From Cyrtodaria siliqua (taxonomy: Eukaryota; Mollusca; Bivalvia; Adapedonta; Hiatellidae), in contig JAWPHD010003269.1 of the NCBI GenBank assembly GCA_037043455.1, positions 159,699 to 223,698 on the forward strand: DNA of 64,000 nucleotides. Direction: 5' to 3'. The translations under genes were made by a program, and so were the position numbers. The first letter of the stretch is position 1. Each line of letters opens with the position of its first letter. Below the pieces are notes generated by a model. It was not told the DNA's origin and did not search any database. It worked only from the letters and a program-made list of their open reading frames with translations. Shown in pieces: positions 43,481 through 54,999 of the stretch.

Positions 43481-45220
43481 CTCCGCGCAGTGATATTGTA
43501 GCCAATAATTCCTGCCACCACACAAATCACGTGACGATAGCTGAGGCCATGTTGTCGCAAGATGACCCTAGTGGTTGGGGCTAACTCAGGAAAGAATCAA
43601 TGACGGTGAATGCATTTACATAAGTTTAATGCAACTTTTAAAATATGATAAATATATATACAATTATCTAAAAAAAAAAAAGTGAATACAAAGATGAAAT
43701 ATGAAAAGAATGTTCTCATGAACGTTTAAGACGTTCTTAGTATTGTAACAAATACTGAATGTGTCGACTGATTATATACGACACTAAAGTGTTGTTAACG
43801 TTATAACAATGTTGATCTATGATCTAGCGCGATAACTGTGATGCGCGAGAGCTCATGAAGATGATGATGCGCGAATCCAATGATTGATTGTCATCAAATG
43901 CCTTCTATAAGGGTTGATGACGCGATATGTATGATGATTAACCTCAACTGAGGTTGTGGATGATGTTCCTCCAGTGAGGACTGATAACGGGCCCACCTCG
44001 TGTCCCGGGGGTTGTCGCTACTAGAACCTGGCCGTGCTGCGCAGGTACGGGGACCGTCTCCACCGCTCTTAACGTTATGCGTGGAAGCTTAGCTCCACTC
44101 CGGAAGGCTTACATCCACACCTGGATGGCTTATATCCAACCCTGGATGGCTTAGGCTGTAATTATACATACGTTTTAGATGTCGGTTGATAAACATACCA
44201 ATCTTGCATAATTATCATTACCCAAACAAATCATTATTTAATAAATATATGTAAGCTGTACTTATGATGAGTAGCAATGTATACATATTCTACAACGCCA
44301 TGTATACGACATGTACGTCGCTGTTAACCAATGCCTCTAATACATGTAATATACAACGTTATCAAATCACTCGTATATTACACTCACTGAGTTATGCATG
44401 CACACATGTATGCCAACTAACGACCATATTATACAACGCTATGCATACGCGTCGAACATTTATACTAGTCACTCATCTCATTGTTAACTAATGCACCAAA
44501 TATACCATGTTATCAAATTAATACTGTTTTACAATTAATGATCAATTACAATAATTACATCTAATAAAGTAACTTCAAAATCATATGCTAGTGTCAAGTT
44601 AATGTTTGTGAAACATCAAAGCTAACCGGATGTCGTAACCGCCAACCAAGATGGCGCCGCCCACTGAATACAAATGTACGATAAAAGTTAATAAAATAAA
44701 TACTGACCACATATTGCCTGTGAATTTTGCCGTCCAACTCCTGCTCCAAACAAAGCAACTATCAAGCAATCCCGGCCAGAACTAGAAGACAATGGATTTT
44801 ATAGCAAACGTTACGCCCAAACCATTATTTCCCCCGTTCAGTCCGTGACATACGTGGCTACATTCGCAGTATTAAAATCTACACGAAAGGACTCTTACAC
44901 AATTTTGCCTTTCAAGGGAGATATACCTATACGTTTACATGCATTAGCACAAAACTAAACTTATTAAACGGCCCTTCCGGGCACCCTATTGTGGCCACTT
45001 AAAATGTGCACGGTTTTCCGTGTTTCCTGAATATATCATGAACACTGTGAATTTGGTTCAACTAAACAATGAATTAGGGTGTAACTAACATGTGCTAACA
45101 AGAGCTATGTACGACCAGTACAAAAATGAAGGGACAAGAAAGTGTTGACACACTACGGTAGAAAAGGAAACATAGGCATCTGGAATAAAAGAGTGCAAAC
45201 GTAATATGTTCGCGAAAACT
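43481..45220. other. no gene recognised; small 22-bp repeat at 44095-44155
   Basis: GGATGGCTTA..ATCCA.CC is repeated three or four times. Several short frames have no motif. Confidence 0.45.
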
Positions 45221-45224
45221 AAAC

Positions 45225-45302
45225 ACGTTGTTAAGGTAAACACGTTGCTAAGGTAAACACGTTGCTAAGGTAAACAGGTTTAATACGTAAGGTAAACAGG
45301 TG
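45225..45302 (+). repeat. tandem 18-bp repeat
   Basis: About four units of AAACACGTTGCTAAGGTA. Confidence 0.85.
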
Positions 45303-45844
45303 GCAAAACAGAAAAGCAAACGGCATTACTGATACAAACGTCGGCGTCACTAAATGTTAAGGAAAAGAGCTAAATGTAAATACTATGTTGTTATTAAAAC
45401 TAAAAACAAATAGGTAACATACTGTAATCAAAGTACTTCAAGTACCGAGACGTGTAGTATTATTTGAAAGAAGTTGCCGAATAATTGTCTATGTTTAGTG
45501 GAATGGAAAGGGTGGAGATAAAGACTGTATTAAATATTTTACATACAGATAATCATATACTATAAGGCTCACGTTTAAACATGGTTACATCATGGTTGGA
45601 CCGAAATCGCATGCTTACCATTGATACTATTAATGTAACACATAATGTCAATGATGTAGTAACAGACCCACAAACCAATGAAGATATGAGTTCCAGGTCC
45701 CAAATGTGCAATTTCATGACCTGATCTCTTTGCACCCTCCATGCATCATTGGTCCTCTACCTCTACGCCTATGGATATATACAATTTATACATTAGATGC
45801 AACATATATATTTCAGTATCATTTAAATATGCAAACGCAATTTA

Positions 45845-46360
45845 TCCTTAGACGGTCTGTTGAAAATCAAGTTTTGGCGGTCATCTTGGATGCCATATTG
45901 AAATGCCTTTGAGTGCTATCGCAGTCCATGACTACAACATGGTTAGAACTATTTCTGAGTTGTTGCTCTAATATGATCAAGTGTCAAACCTTCTACAGAT
46001 CTCTGTATGTTTTAAAATAAACAAAGAAGACACAACGACACCAAAAAAGCTCAGGTTTTACCTTTGACCCCTGTGACCTTGAACCTTGCCAAATATTACT
46101 AAACTGGGCGTGAGATAATATGTCTAGCTTAGATATACATAATTGTAAATGTTAATAATAATATCTTTATTGGTACAAATGTCATGAAACAAAAGAATTA
46201 CCATAACTGTATATCACATTTTGGCGGCCACCTTAGACGCCATCTTGAATATTTTTTTAGTGCTACCACAACTCGTGACTACAACAGGGTTAGACATATT
46301 TCTGGGATATTACTCTAACATGATCGAGTGTAAAACCTTCTACGGATGTGGTGGGCTACG
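45845..46360 (+). repeat. diverged direct duplication, about 340-bp period
   Basis: TTTTGGCGGTCATCTTGGATGCC, GACTACAACATGGTTAGA and ATGATCAAGTGT..AACCTTCTAC recur as TTTTGGCGGCCACCTTAGAC and so on. It resembles the AAGATGGC-containing tandem families. Confidence 0.7.
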
Positions 46361-47124
46361 TTAACATCTCTGCAAGGCAACTGCCCTCGGACTATATAAG
46401 TTTCACCAAATTTGACATGAGTTTTTCTTCAATCTCGGATAAGTTAAATCGGTTACTGCCCTTGATTATTTAAATATAGCAGAATTGCAGCAAGTGAACA
46501 TGATAACTTTAGTTCTTGTGTTACACGATTATCGTCCGTTGATTATGTTTTAAATTAAGTCAGTTTCGGAACCCGGTTAGACTGCCTCAATTTATTTCAT
46601 GATATAAAGCCCATTTGTCATGGAATATATATAATTCAGTTTTCACAACTGAATAATTAACCTTTATAGTGATATATTAATGTTAATAATGCATATTTAC
46701 ATAAACTCGTTTGTGTATTTTAAATCTTCAATCTCTCAAAGCCGTATGTTTACTTTGATTTTCAGTCAAGAAATGTAATGTAGTTAACCTACATCTTTGC
46801 TTAGTATGGTAAATAAATAAAACGTTTTTGAGTCTCTGTTTTAAATGCTATTTTATATTTTTCACAACGACAACCGTACATCCGATTTTATTCACCGTAT
46901 TTATTATTTCGATTCTAACACAAAAATAACCTCATTGTTCAGCTACTGTTTGGTCACTATATATTATCTCGGAGGACAAGGTAATCAGGCTGCTATGTTT
47001 ACAGGCTGTTCCATTGGACGCCCCCGTATGTAACGTTCTACGTTCCAATACACTACTAGTCACGTGACAAACAATTAAGTCATTGCTTTCGTCATATAGC
47101 TGTATGACGTCAAACGTTCTCACC
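46361..47124. other. no gene recognised
   Basis: AT-rich intergenic sequence. Confidence 0.5.
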
Positions 47125-47370
47125 TTGTTCAAGATGCTTAAATATATATAATTACTGTCATATGTACTGATGCATATGATGGGTTTATTTCGGGGGTCTG
47201 CACGGTTTGGGAGCATGGCCAGTTTGTTGTAATTAACTTTTAATTAAAATTACTGTTGAGTTTGTCTTCGTGACGTATATTTACCAAATGACGTCATGTA
47301 ACGTGGCGCTTCCAACGGATGAAATATACGCGGGGAATTGATGGAACAGCTGTATTTTATCGTAGAATAA
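47125..47370 (+). repeat. dispersed repeat, copy 2 of 43155-43480
   Basis: Same landmarks, without the G-rich expansion. Confidence 0.75.
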
Positions 47371-48148
47371 CATACAGCTGTCTCTCTTCTTTGTGTATAT
47401 GAAAGATTGCGGAGGTCGACTCGTGTTAGAATGTTAAATAAAAAATCAAGATTGCCGTGTGTCTCTTTAAGAAACTGAGAACTAATTCTGATAAAATGTC
47501 TGCATTGGTGCTGTTTGTGAAAAATTGAACTCAGTAACTCTGACAATATCTACCCATTTATAAGCCGGTTATCGCTTAGAGTTTGAATTGTATGGAATTT
47601 AATTCTGCACCCCGCTTCGCTTCGTTTGTATTAAAACCCATAACATATTTCAAACTATAACAAAAACCTATGCATATTTTCTTAGGCCAATAACTATTGT
47701 TTTGCAAAAATGTATCCATCTTCGCTGCTTTGTAAATATGCATGATGCAATGTGCTTAGATTTTTTTCAAATAGTGTATGCATTTATGTTTTATATATGC
47801 TATACACATCATTGAATACACATTATTGCTGAAAAATATAATTATTTGTATTTGAATGTTTGAAGGTGATTCAGTGTTGATTTAAGAGTATTTTGTAGTT
47901 GTATGTATGTCATGCATATCGACATCGTCTCACTTTGGATATCCGTTTCCCGATCATGTGCGTGGGATAATGTCATTATGCATGCACTACGGTCTTATGT
48001 AGTAAATCGATTTTGTAAAATATATGCATTTAGATTGTATCTGACAGCCTTGTAACAATGCACGAACTTCTCTTTATCACAATATACGAGTTTAAAAAAC
48101 ACACCACCAGATGCTGCACAGATTAGATGCAAACAGTGCGTTACTATG
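47371..48148. other. no gene recognised
   Basis: AT-rich. A short word AAAATCAAGATTGCCGTGTG is shared with about 29538. Confidence 0.5.
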
Positions 48149-48660
48149 GGGCGCCGTTTTACTATATATTCACTTTTTATGGGTAGTGTAATATAATATA
48201 TTTAATTAAATTATTTATATCTATAATCGCTTCGATTATAGATATCCATCTATCAGTTTTTTTCCACCGTGGAAATAATGGCTGATCCGTTACTTTATAC
48301 CGCAGTGAAATTATAGATATCATTAAATCACGAGCATTTATTGATTTCTTATATTCATTTATGGATATCCACAATTCGATTTAATGATATCTATAAATGA
48401 AATAAAGATATCTATAAATCGAATGTGATATATCGATAAATGAATTCGAATTATGTATATCGATAAATGAAATATGGATATCCGTAATTCTAATATAAGA
48501 TATCCATCAATCTATTTATGGATATCAATAAATGAATTACAGATATCTATAATTCGAATATAAGATATCTATAACTAATTATTGATATCCATAATTAATA
48601 TAAAATATATTTTATTCGAATTATGGATATTCATAGTGAATAAATAGTGAAACGGCGCCC
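48149..48660. mobile_element. MITE-like element with GGGCGCC ends and a GATATC-rich core
   Basis: Left GGGCGCCGTTTTACTATATA, right its inverse TATTTATTCACTATG-type arm ending AACGGCGCCC. The core is about 20 imperfect units built on GATATC, ATAAATGAAT and TTCGAAT words, many of them palindromic. No coding capacity. Confidence 0.75.
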
Positions 48661-49454
48661 ATACGTTGCTGTGTATCTAGTTTGCCATTTGAGGGCAACA
48701 TGTAGTCTATATTGTAACTACAGCCCGACCAACGAACAGAAACGATCAAGCACTTTCCTTGATAGTCGCATTTAACCCCTCCTTTATTTCCCTACGTTTA
48801 CTTTGTTGTGATTACGCCAGGACTTGGTTTTCGCACATTTCAAAGATAACGGCCTCAGAGATATTTAGGAATCTATTCGATAATAAAAGTAGGGCACGGT
48901 TCCCGGATTCCTATGTATCCTTCCCCTCTCTCTGGGGCGGCTCTAAATAACCTATACTGTGTTGATGAGCCGTTAAACAACATTTTCAATTCGTAATCGT
49001 CAGCATTCACCCTTGCGTCCGTTTAGTGCAGTGAGGTCTCCCTTTGTACGAATCAGAAGTGTTATTTTACTGGTCCGTTGAGAATATATTTGGCTATATA
49101 ATTTGTGTTAGAAAGCGTGTTATGCTTTGTTTCACAATCTTAATAACATAAGTTTGTGTGTTCGTGTCTATCAACTTATCTCCCTCAATTGCATTTTTCC
49201 TGTTTTGTGAAATCGTATCCTTAATCTGAGAAAGGGATGCTACTTCTGTCGGAGAATATCCTTTTAAACTCGTAAATTTTCATAATAACCACTTTACTAT
49301 GTTTAGCAAATAATGATCAAATGACAACATGAAACTAATGGTTTGTTCTGAAAATGTTTTACAACATTGCCACTGACAGTTCCAAGGCCTATTGTCGCCC
49401 CTTTAATGTTTGTGATGTCATATCTTGCCTTTTATACATATTTGTAAGTGTTTC

Positions 49455-49605
49455 TGTGCGTGTTTACGGTTGTCTGTTGTCCTTGAATGCTACATTTCCT
49501 GTTCGACTTTTATATTTACTTGGTTACAGATCAATATAGATATAAAAATCGAACAGAAAAAGCAGTATTCAAGGACGACCGTCAACCACAAACACACGCA
49601 GAAAC
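49455..49605. repeat. tail-to-tail inverted retroelement ends
   Basis: TTGTCCTTGAATGCTACATT, CCTGTTCGACTTTTATAT is followed by its inverse ATAAAAATCGAACAG and TATTCAAGGACGACCGTCAA. Same arrangement in arm 2 at 55495-55610. Confidence 0.8.
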
Positions 49606-50042
49606 AAATAACCCATCAAAGTGGTATCGTCTTAAAATTATGTGTTAACGTCAACTACATGGAATAACCCAGTAAACGACAATGGGGATATTAAATTTAC
49701 TTTAAAACGCTTGTTAAACTGATTTGTTTGACTTCACACACATCTACAAAAGTTAAATGAACTCTAATCTTTAGAAAACGTCGATCCACATGTCATTTAT
49801 ATCAAACATTATCTATCATTAACGGGGATAATATAAACTGTAACATCCAATACTAACTACAATATTATTTCACACCCACACGTGACGTGACTCTGGGAAA
49901 GGCGTATTGCAGAGCGTACTCAATCCAATGAGCCGCTTATCATTTAATAAGTAGTTGCATCAATACCCTAATGTGTAATCTTATCGAGAATGCCTGTACA
50001 ATTAATTCACAGTAAATCTAACTGAAATATTCCAATGTAAGT

Positions 50043-50990
50043 GTGCACAAAACATACAATATGTCATGTCCATCTATTTATCCAACTTCTTATGGGGTGT
50101 ATCTGTCTCAACTTATTCGTTTTTCTAGAGCTTGTACTCGAGTTGTGGACTTTAATATTCGTAATCTTTGTATAACTAAAAAGTTACTCAATCAGGGTTA
50201 CCGTTACCATAAACTTCGTAAAACCTTTGCAAAATTTTATTATCGTATGATCTTCTTTCCAAATATAAATGTAATTTAAGGACTCTTCTGCGACAAGGAC
50301 TATCACAACCTGACTTCTATGGTGATGTGATTTATAGACTTCGTAGGATTCTTGGTCATGATCACTTTCATACTATCTTTGTTAAAAAGTTTATCAAAAG
50401 AGGTTATGACCCTATTATTTTGCAACGTACTGTATGCTTAGTGGTGGACCCTTTTACAGTTCGCCACTATGCTTTCCTCTTTAATTGTACGATGACCGGA
50501 CAGTCTGTGGACCCTATGATGACGCCTACCTAAAGCCCATTGGGACGGTGGCGTTTAATGTTTGTCCATGTTCTTTCTTGTCGTGCCCTTAATGGTGTAT
50601 TCTCTTACTGCTCTGGCTTCTGCCAAGTCATTGAGTACCTTCATTGTGGCTTTCTAGGCTATTGTTTTTTTGTATTATATTTAAAAGAGCATTTTTGTGT
50701 TTTACTTATATTGTCTATTGATGCTGCCTTGTTGGTTAGAGTTTAGATCATGGCGGGGATTTCTTTATTTACACTGTCCTGTTTTAATGGGATGACAGTA
50801 GGGTAAGTGTGAGGTTTGGTGCACGCTAGAACCGGTTTATTGTCAACCCTTTTGTGTTTGTGATGTCGTTTGCATTTTTTATTACTTTTGCCTTTTCGTT
50901 TGTCTGTTTGCGTGTTTGTTTTTGTGTTTTGTGGTTGACTGTCGTCCTTGAATGCTGTTTTCCCTGTCCGATATTTTTATCCTTCTTTGT
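50043..50990 (+). pseudogene. C-terminal remnant of an abundant retroelement, with its 3' region
   Basis: Frames read SYGVYLSQLIRFSRACTRVV, DFNIRNLCITKKLLNQGYRY, HKLRKTFAKFYYR. After a frameshift they read FYGDVIYRLRRILGHDHFH, then QRTVCLVVDPFTVRHYAFLF and NCTMTGQSVDPMMTPT. I recognise this as a sequence common at the C terminus of bivalve RT-containing retroelement proteins, though I cannot name the clade. The 3' region (50540-50990) matches 62334-63050 and the inverse of 7400-7740. No RT motifs are here. Confidence 0.65.
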
Positions 50991-51018
50991 ACTCTCATTG
51001 AATACTTAAGTACATATA

Positions 51019-51061
<43 letters not shown>
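51019..51061 (+). repeat. (ATT)n microsatellite
   Basis: About 14 triplets; the matching site in arm 2 (56140-56167) has about nine. Confidence 0.95.
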
Positions 51062-51063
<2 letters not shown>

Positions 51064-51654
51064 TTTATAGAGCGAACTTTAAGAATGATCGAAATGTATG
51101 TCATGTATATATATATTTCTAAATACATATTTACCAAATGTTTGTTTACTATTTAATGATAGTATTCGTAATAAAGACTTCATACAACAGTACCAGTAGC
51201 TCCATCGCTTGACGTTCACAAAAGGGCACAACGTGTTGGCAGTTCAAATGTGGCACACAGTTCAAATGTGTTGTGATTAGGGAAATGCGCAGGAAACGCA
51301 TCGGCTTTAATCTGAACGGACGGTCAATAAAGTAGAATAGAGGCAAACAATACATACATTGTAATACACTTTATTAAAAGTATGTAATCAAAATTACAAA
51401 ATAGATCATTATCTCCTTATATAGCTAAATGGATAAGCACGATGTTTTCCTTACGACTGACCTAGTGCTGTATGTAAATGAACTTATTTATGTCTATTGT
51501 GAGTATTATAAATTATAAAATAAAGCTGATGCGCGTGATATATAACATTTCACTTGAAAGTTTCGTTTCGCAAGAACATGTAATTATTATTATTAATTAA
51601 CTTAACTATATTAGCCTTGTTTTACAAGAAACTCTACACACAATACGACGCAAA

Positions 51655-51770
51655 CTCGGCCAATATGAACCGGAAGTCGGCCAATATGAAAAAAACAAGG
51701 CCAATATGAAGAAACTCGCCAATACGAGATTTAAGTGACGTCATTCACGTTAAGTAACGTCATTCGCGCA
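51655..51770 (+). promoter_or_regulatory. cluster of four GCCAATA words and two ACGTCATTC words
   Basis: GGCCAATATGAA occurs three times and GCCAATACGAG once, at 20-25-bp spacing. It is followed by GTGACGTCATTCACG and GTAACGTCATTCGCG. CCAAT boxes plus CRE-like sites look promoter-like, but no gene start is assigned. Confidence 0.4.
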
Positions 51771-52844
51771 CGCTTTTTGACAAATAAATGTTTACAGGTA
51801 AAATAAATGTTTTGTATCGAATGAATTACTGAGTAACCTGTTGTTTTGTCCAACTGTTTAGAGAAAGGAATATGATAATTAAAGTTGCCGGTGTCTATGT
51901 ATAAAATGCACCGGTAGAATTTATACACTAAATTTATTTTATAATCCACTTGAATAACAGTAATTTGTCCTTCAACGCACAAATTCCATTATTAAAGATG
52001 GGTTTAGCACAATACAAGGCAATGTTTACAGTTTATGTTTATTGGAATATATTGGCCACGGCTTCAACAAAATAAAATATAAAACATATTCATGTACTTT
52101 ATGAACCCTGGGTACAGCAGTTCAAAAAGACAAATGTACCTAATATAGAAGATAAAATGTGTAGTTAATTAAACATATGTATGTACTTTATGAACCCTGG
52201 GTACAGCAGTTCACAAAGACAAATGTACCTAATTGAAAGTTCTTGCATTGAAAATGTCAAAATTCTTATTAACTACACAATAAGTAATTACTGTGACCGC
52301 GAAAACTGCCACATGTCATGCAGTCTGCGAAAAGCAAATCCCTGCGTGACACCGCCACACATGGGGGAAGCGGGACACAGCTTAGAGACTAGACTAAATG
52401 CAACATGGTTTAAATATATACGACAAAGCTGAGTGGCCAATACAAACTATTTAAAATAACAACCTCAAATAGAGGAAATGGCTGACGCAAATGTCTCGCC
52501 AAAATAAAAAACGCCTCAAATAGAGGAAATGGCTGACGCAAATGTCTCGCCAAAATAAGAAACGCCTCAAATAGAGAGCGCAAAGAGAAAAAACCCTCAA
52601 ATAGAGACAACACACTCCTCAAGTAGAGGAAATTGCTTAAGCAAATGTCTCGACAATATAAAACAAAAAACGTCTCGAAATAGAGAACGTTCAAAATAAA
52701 ATTCTTCAATAGTGACTGCAACAGTATTAGAAAACTCCTGACATGTACACACTAACATTCAAATTGCCAGAGGGGTAAACATTGTTATTCATTGTTTAAA
52801 AGTGAAAGAAAATAATGCAGCCCGAGACGTAGGTTTTGCAAGAA

Positions 52845-53397
52845 TATTTTATTGCCTTGGTGGACAAATGAACTTCGCCAGAATACAAATGCAAATTTGA
52901 CTCTGCTATTTCCGGGTATTTTATGTACCCGCCCCCCAGTTTAATCACTTCTGTAGCCGCCTTACTATTAACCCTAACTCTCACACGTTCTAAAGCTGAA
53001 TGAGATAACTCATCCCGCCAAACTAAACGCGGAAGAATTTGTGACCACACAATAAAAACTCCAGGTATTATAAGGTCTTTGATATTGTTTAAGGTTTTAA
53101 CATTTGGTGCCTTAATTCTGCAGCTGGTACTTGACCTATATCATTACCGCCGCAGTGCAACACTAGTACATTAGGAGGGTCTTCAATAGTCAACAGCAGT
53201 TGGAGCCTCTTCTCGACCTGGTGCCATCTAAAACCACCTTTCCCTTGCCACCAAACACTCGCATGCAGCTCGTCTAATCCCAGGCCGACTCCTTCCGATG
53301 GTGATTGTCTGGCATATGTAAACGCCCTCGTAATAAAGGACGAGCCCACAATCCACACTCGAGATCTTGTATCTGGAATACTTAAGACTCGATTCAC
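52845..53397 (-). pseudogene. SGNH hydrolase domain of the Ngaro element
   Basis: Frame 1 (53397-53089) has VWIVGSSFITRAF (nucleophile Ser block) and VLVLHCGGNDIGQV (GGND block). After a frameshift, frame 2 (53050-52845) has WSQILPRLVWRDE, VNSKAATEVIKLGGGYIKYP and SGEVHLS. In active SGNH enzymes the last motif is DxxH; here the Asp position reads Gly. Such domains accompany the recombinase in Ngaro elements; their role in the cycle is not settled. Confidence 0.8.
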
Positions 53398-54397
53398 CTA
53401 GGGGAACAATAGTTGAGCTGTTCGGTCGGAACTAGGATATATGTTTTGTAAGCCTTAGAGTCCCATCGCCCAAGCTCTCTGATCATGTCATCTGACATTC
53501 CCAGACGCGACGCATTGGAAGCTGCGCCAATACGTAGAGAATGAGACTTATACTTATTGGCATCAATTCCTAAAGCGATCAACGATTCTTTTAACACCGC
53601 GCTAAATTGATACCGAGTGACTTGACCACCCCCAAAATGAATAAATAGCTGACCGATACATTTGGGGCGAACCTCTAAATACGATTTAAGACGAGTGACA
53701 GGACATATTGTAAAGTTAATAGCTGGAAGTGAAATAATAGTGCCCACACCCTCTGATCTGTTTTTGAGTGTGCCAAATGTATTTCCAGTAGAGTGTTTTC
53801 TTGAGAAAAGTGTATGCTGTCGAAAATCAGTGCATGCATTGTATGGCTCTTATTATCCGACACTAATTCTCCTGCTCGAAAAAACCCGAAATATGCCAGA
53901 GCAAAGGCAGCTGCGAACATAAAAGCTTCATAATTTTAACTGCAAATAGCCGGTAATATTTTGAAAATCTTGACAAACATATCTGGAGTAACGGGGAGTC
54001 TGGGATCGACCCTTTTATCAAGACGATTCATGCCAACTAACATTTTTTTAATTACGAAATTATTTGTTACATCTGATAAATGCAAAAGTTTGCATTTGAA
54101 ACTAATGCCAGACAAATATGAACGAGCTGTTGCGGGTGCGCACCCTTTAAGAGACAGATGAGCAATAAAATCGACTACTTGCTGTATGCTTGGAGGCCAG
54201 GCCAATTGCATATTATAATTAACTCGAAAAGTGTCAAACGATTTAATGCCTGTATTGTAAGATTCCCGCGTGTTAAAGGCCAACGATGCCTCTAAAAGCC
54301 TGTCTGCTCGAGACTGGATATCAACGCTAGGAAAGATGCAGGAACTGGACATGGGTGTTGTTCTGCCCTGGGAGCCAGCTGCTGAAAACGAACCCAT
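53394..54397 (-). pseudogene. tyrosine recombinase of the Ngaro element
   Basis: N-terminal core-binding segment: SFNTRESYNTGIKSF-like text around 54290, PPSIQQVVDFIAHLSLKG and SYLSGISFKCKLL. An in-frame TAA (53936-53938) follows PAICS; the same frame continues FAAAFALAYFGFFRAGELV, whose Arg is catalytic. A frame break near 53745 precedes YKSHSLRIGAASNASRLGM (HxxR) and IRELGRWDSKAYKTYI (catalytic Tyr). R, HxxR and Y are all present, but one stop and one frameshift disable it. The enzyme would integrate a circular DNA intermediate. Confidence 0.9.
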
Positions 54398-54731
54398 TGT
54401 TTACGAGATAAGTCATCAACTATACAATTGTTTTTTCCTTCAATAGGAACTGCATGAAACTGTATGTTAAACAACATAGTTTGCAAAACAAGGGGACGAA
54501 CAAGGTTCATCACTCTAACAGATCTGGACTTTTTTTGTTTAGAATAGAGACCAGCGCGAGATTGTCCGTATGCAGGACAATCTTTTTACCCTGGAACATA
54601 TTGCCCCATATTTGAAAAGCCAAAACTATGGGTACCAACTCGAGAAAAGTTATATCCGTTATCAGTTCTGTGTCGCGCCAACTATTTGGCCACTGGAAAA
54701 AAGTCCGTGGCCAATATATTCCAATAAACAT
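54292..54731 (-). pseudogene. RNase H domain of the Ngaro element, frameshifted
   Basis: YWPRTFFQWPNSWRD, ITFLELVPIVLAFQIWG and KIVLHTDNLALVSILNKK, then a frame break at the A-run near 54530. It continues NLVRPLVLQTMLFNIQFHAV, KNNCIVDDLSRKQW. FLEL and HTDN supply acidic catalytic residues, and VDDLSR closes the domain. The C-terminal part overlaps the start of the recombinase frame. Confidence 0.85.
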
Positions 54732-54840
54732 AAACTGTAAACATTGCCTTGTATTGTGCTAAACCCATCTTTAATAATTGTATATATTTGTTATAGTACT
54801 AATCAGTTTTGTTACAATTTACAAGATAGTCAAACCACCT

Positions 54841-54990
54841 TAAGGACTATTGGTTAAAGTTTGAGGCTGAACTGGGTGTAAATGATTTGGATCTCCGAAG
54901 CATGTCTCAGCATGTTCGATGGGATAAGCATCATTTGAACGAGTGGCAACCATTATTTTCTTCGCGTTCAAGGAAGTGTTCCTCCGTGAC
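54841..54990 (+). repeat. block duplicated at 59236-59360
   Basis: GCTGAACTGGGTGTAAATGA, TTTGGATCTCCGAAGC, TTATTTTCTTCGCGTTCAAG and TGTTCCTCCGTGACAT occur in both. It sits immediately before segmental arm 2. Confidence 0.85.
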
Positions 54991-54999
54991 ATATTATCT

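Larger units (their letters stand above)
48931..51585 (+). repeat. segmental direct repeat, arm 1 (arm 2 at 55000-57025)
   Basis: Aligns in order with arm 2: GGGGCGGCTCTAAATAACCT at the start, TTTACTGGTC, ACACGTGACGTGACTCTGGG, CATTGAATACT, an (ATT)n tract, then AGTTTCGTTTCGCAAGAACA at the end. Arm 1 has extra sequence at about 50045-50990 (retroelement). Its start is a SINE tail. Confidence 0.85.
51988..54778 (-). mobile_element. Ngaro-type (DIRS-like) retrotransposon remnant bounded by 74-bp inverted repeats
   Basis: Order on the minus strand: RNase H, tyrosine recombinase, SGNH hydrolase. 51988-52061 and 54705-54778 are inverse complements over 74 bp. The right copy runs into the RNase H coding region, so the reverse transcriptase has been lost upstream. 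A 50-bp direct repeat (TACTTTATGAACCCTGGGTA..) occurs at 52094 and 52183. A 50-bp unit with CCTCAAATAGAGGAAATGGC is repeated at 52461-52690. Confidence 0.8.

Noticed and set aside
43497..44862. Possible solo LTR starting TGTAGCCA and ending TGGCTACA
   Set aside because: The 8-bp inverted ends fit an LTR, but flanks show no 4-6 bp target duplication and no primer-binding site or second LTR was found.
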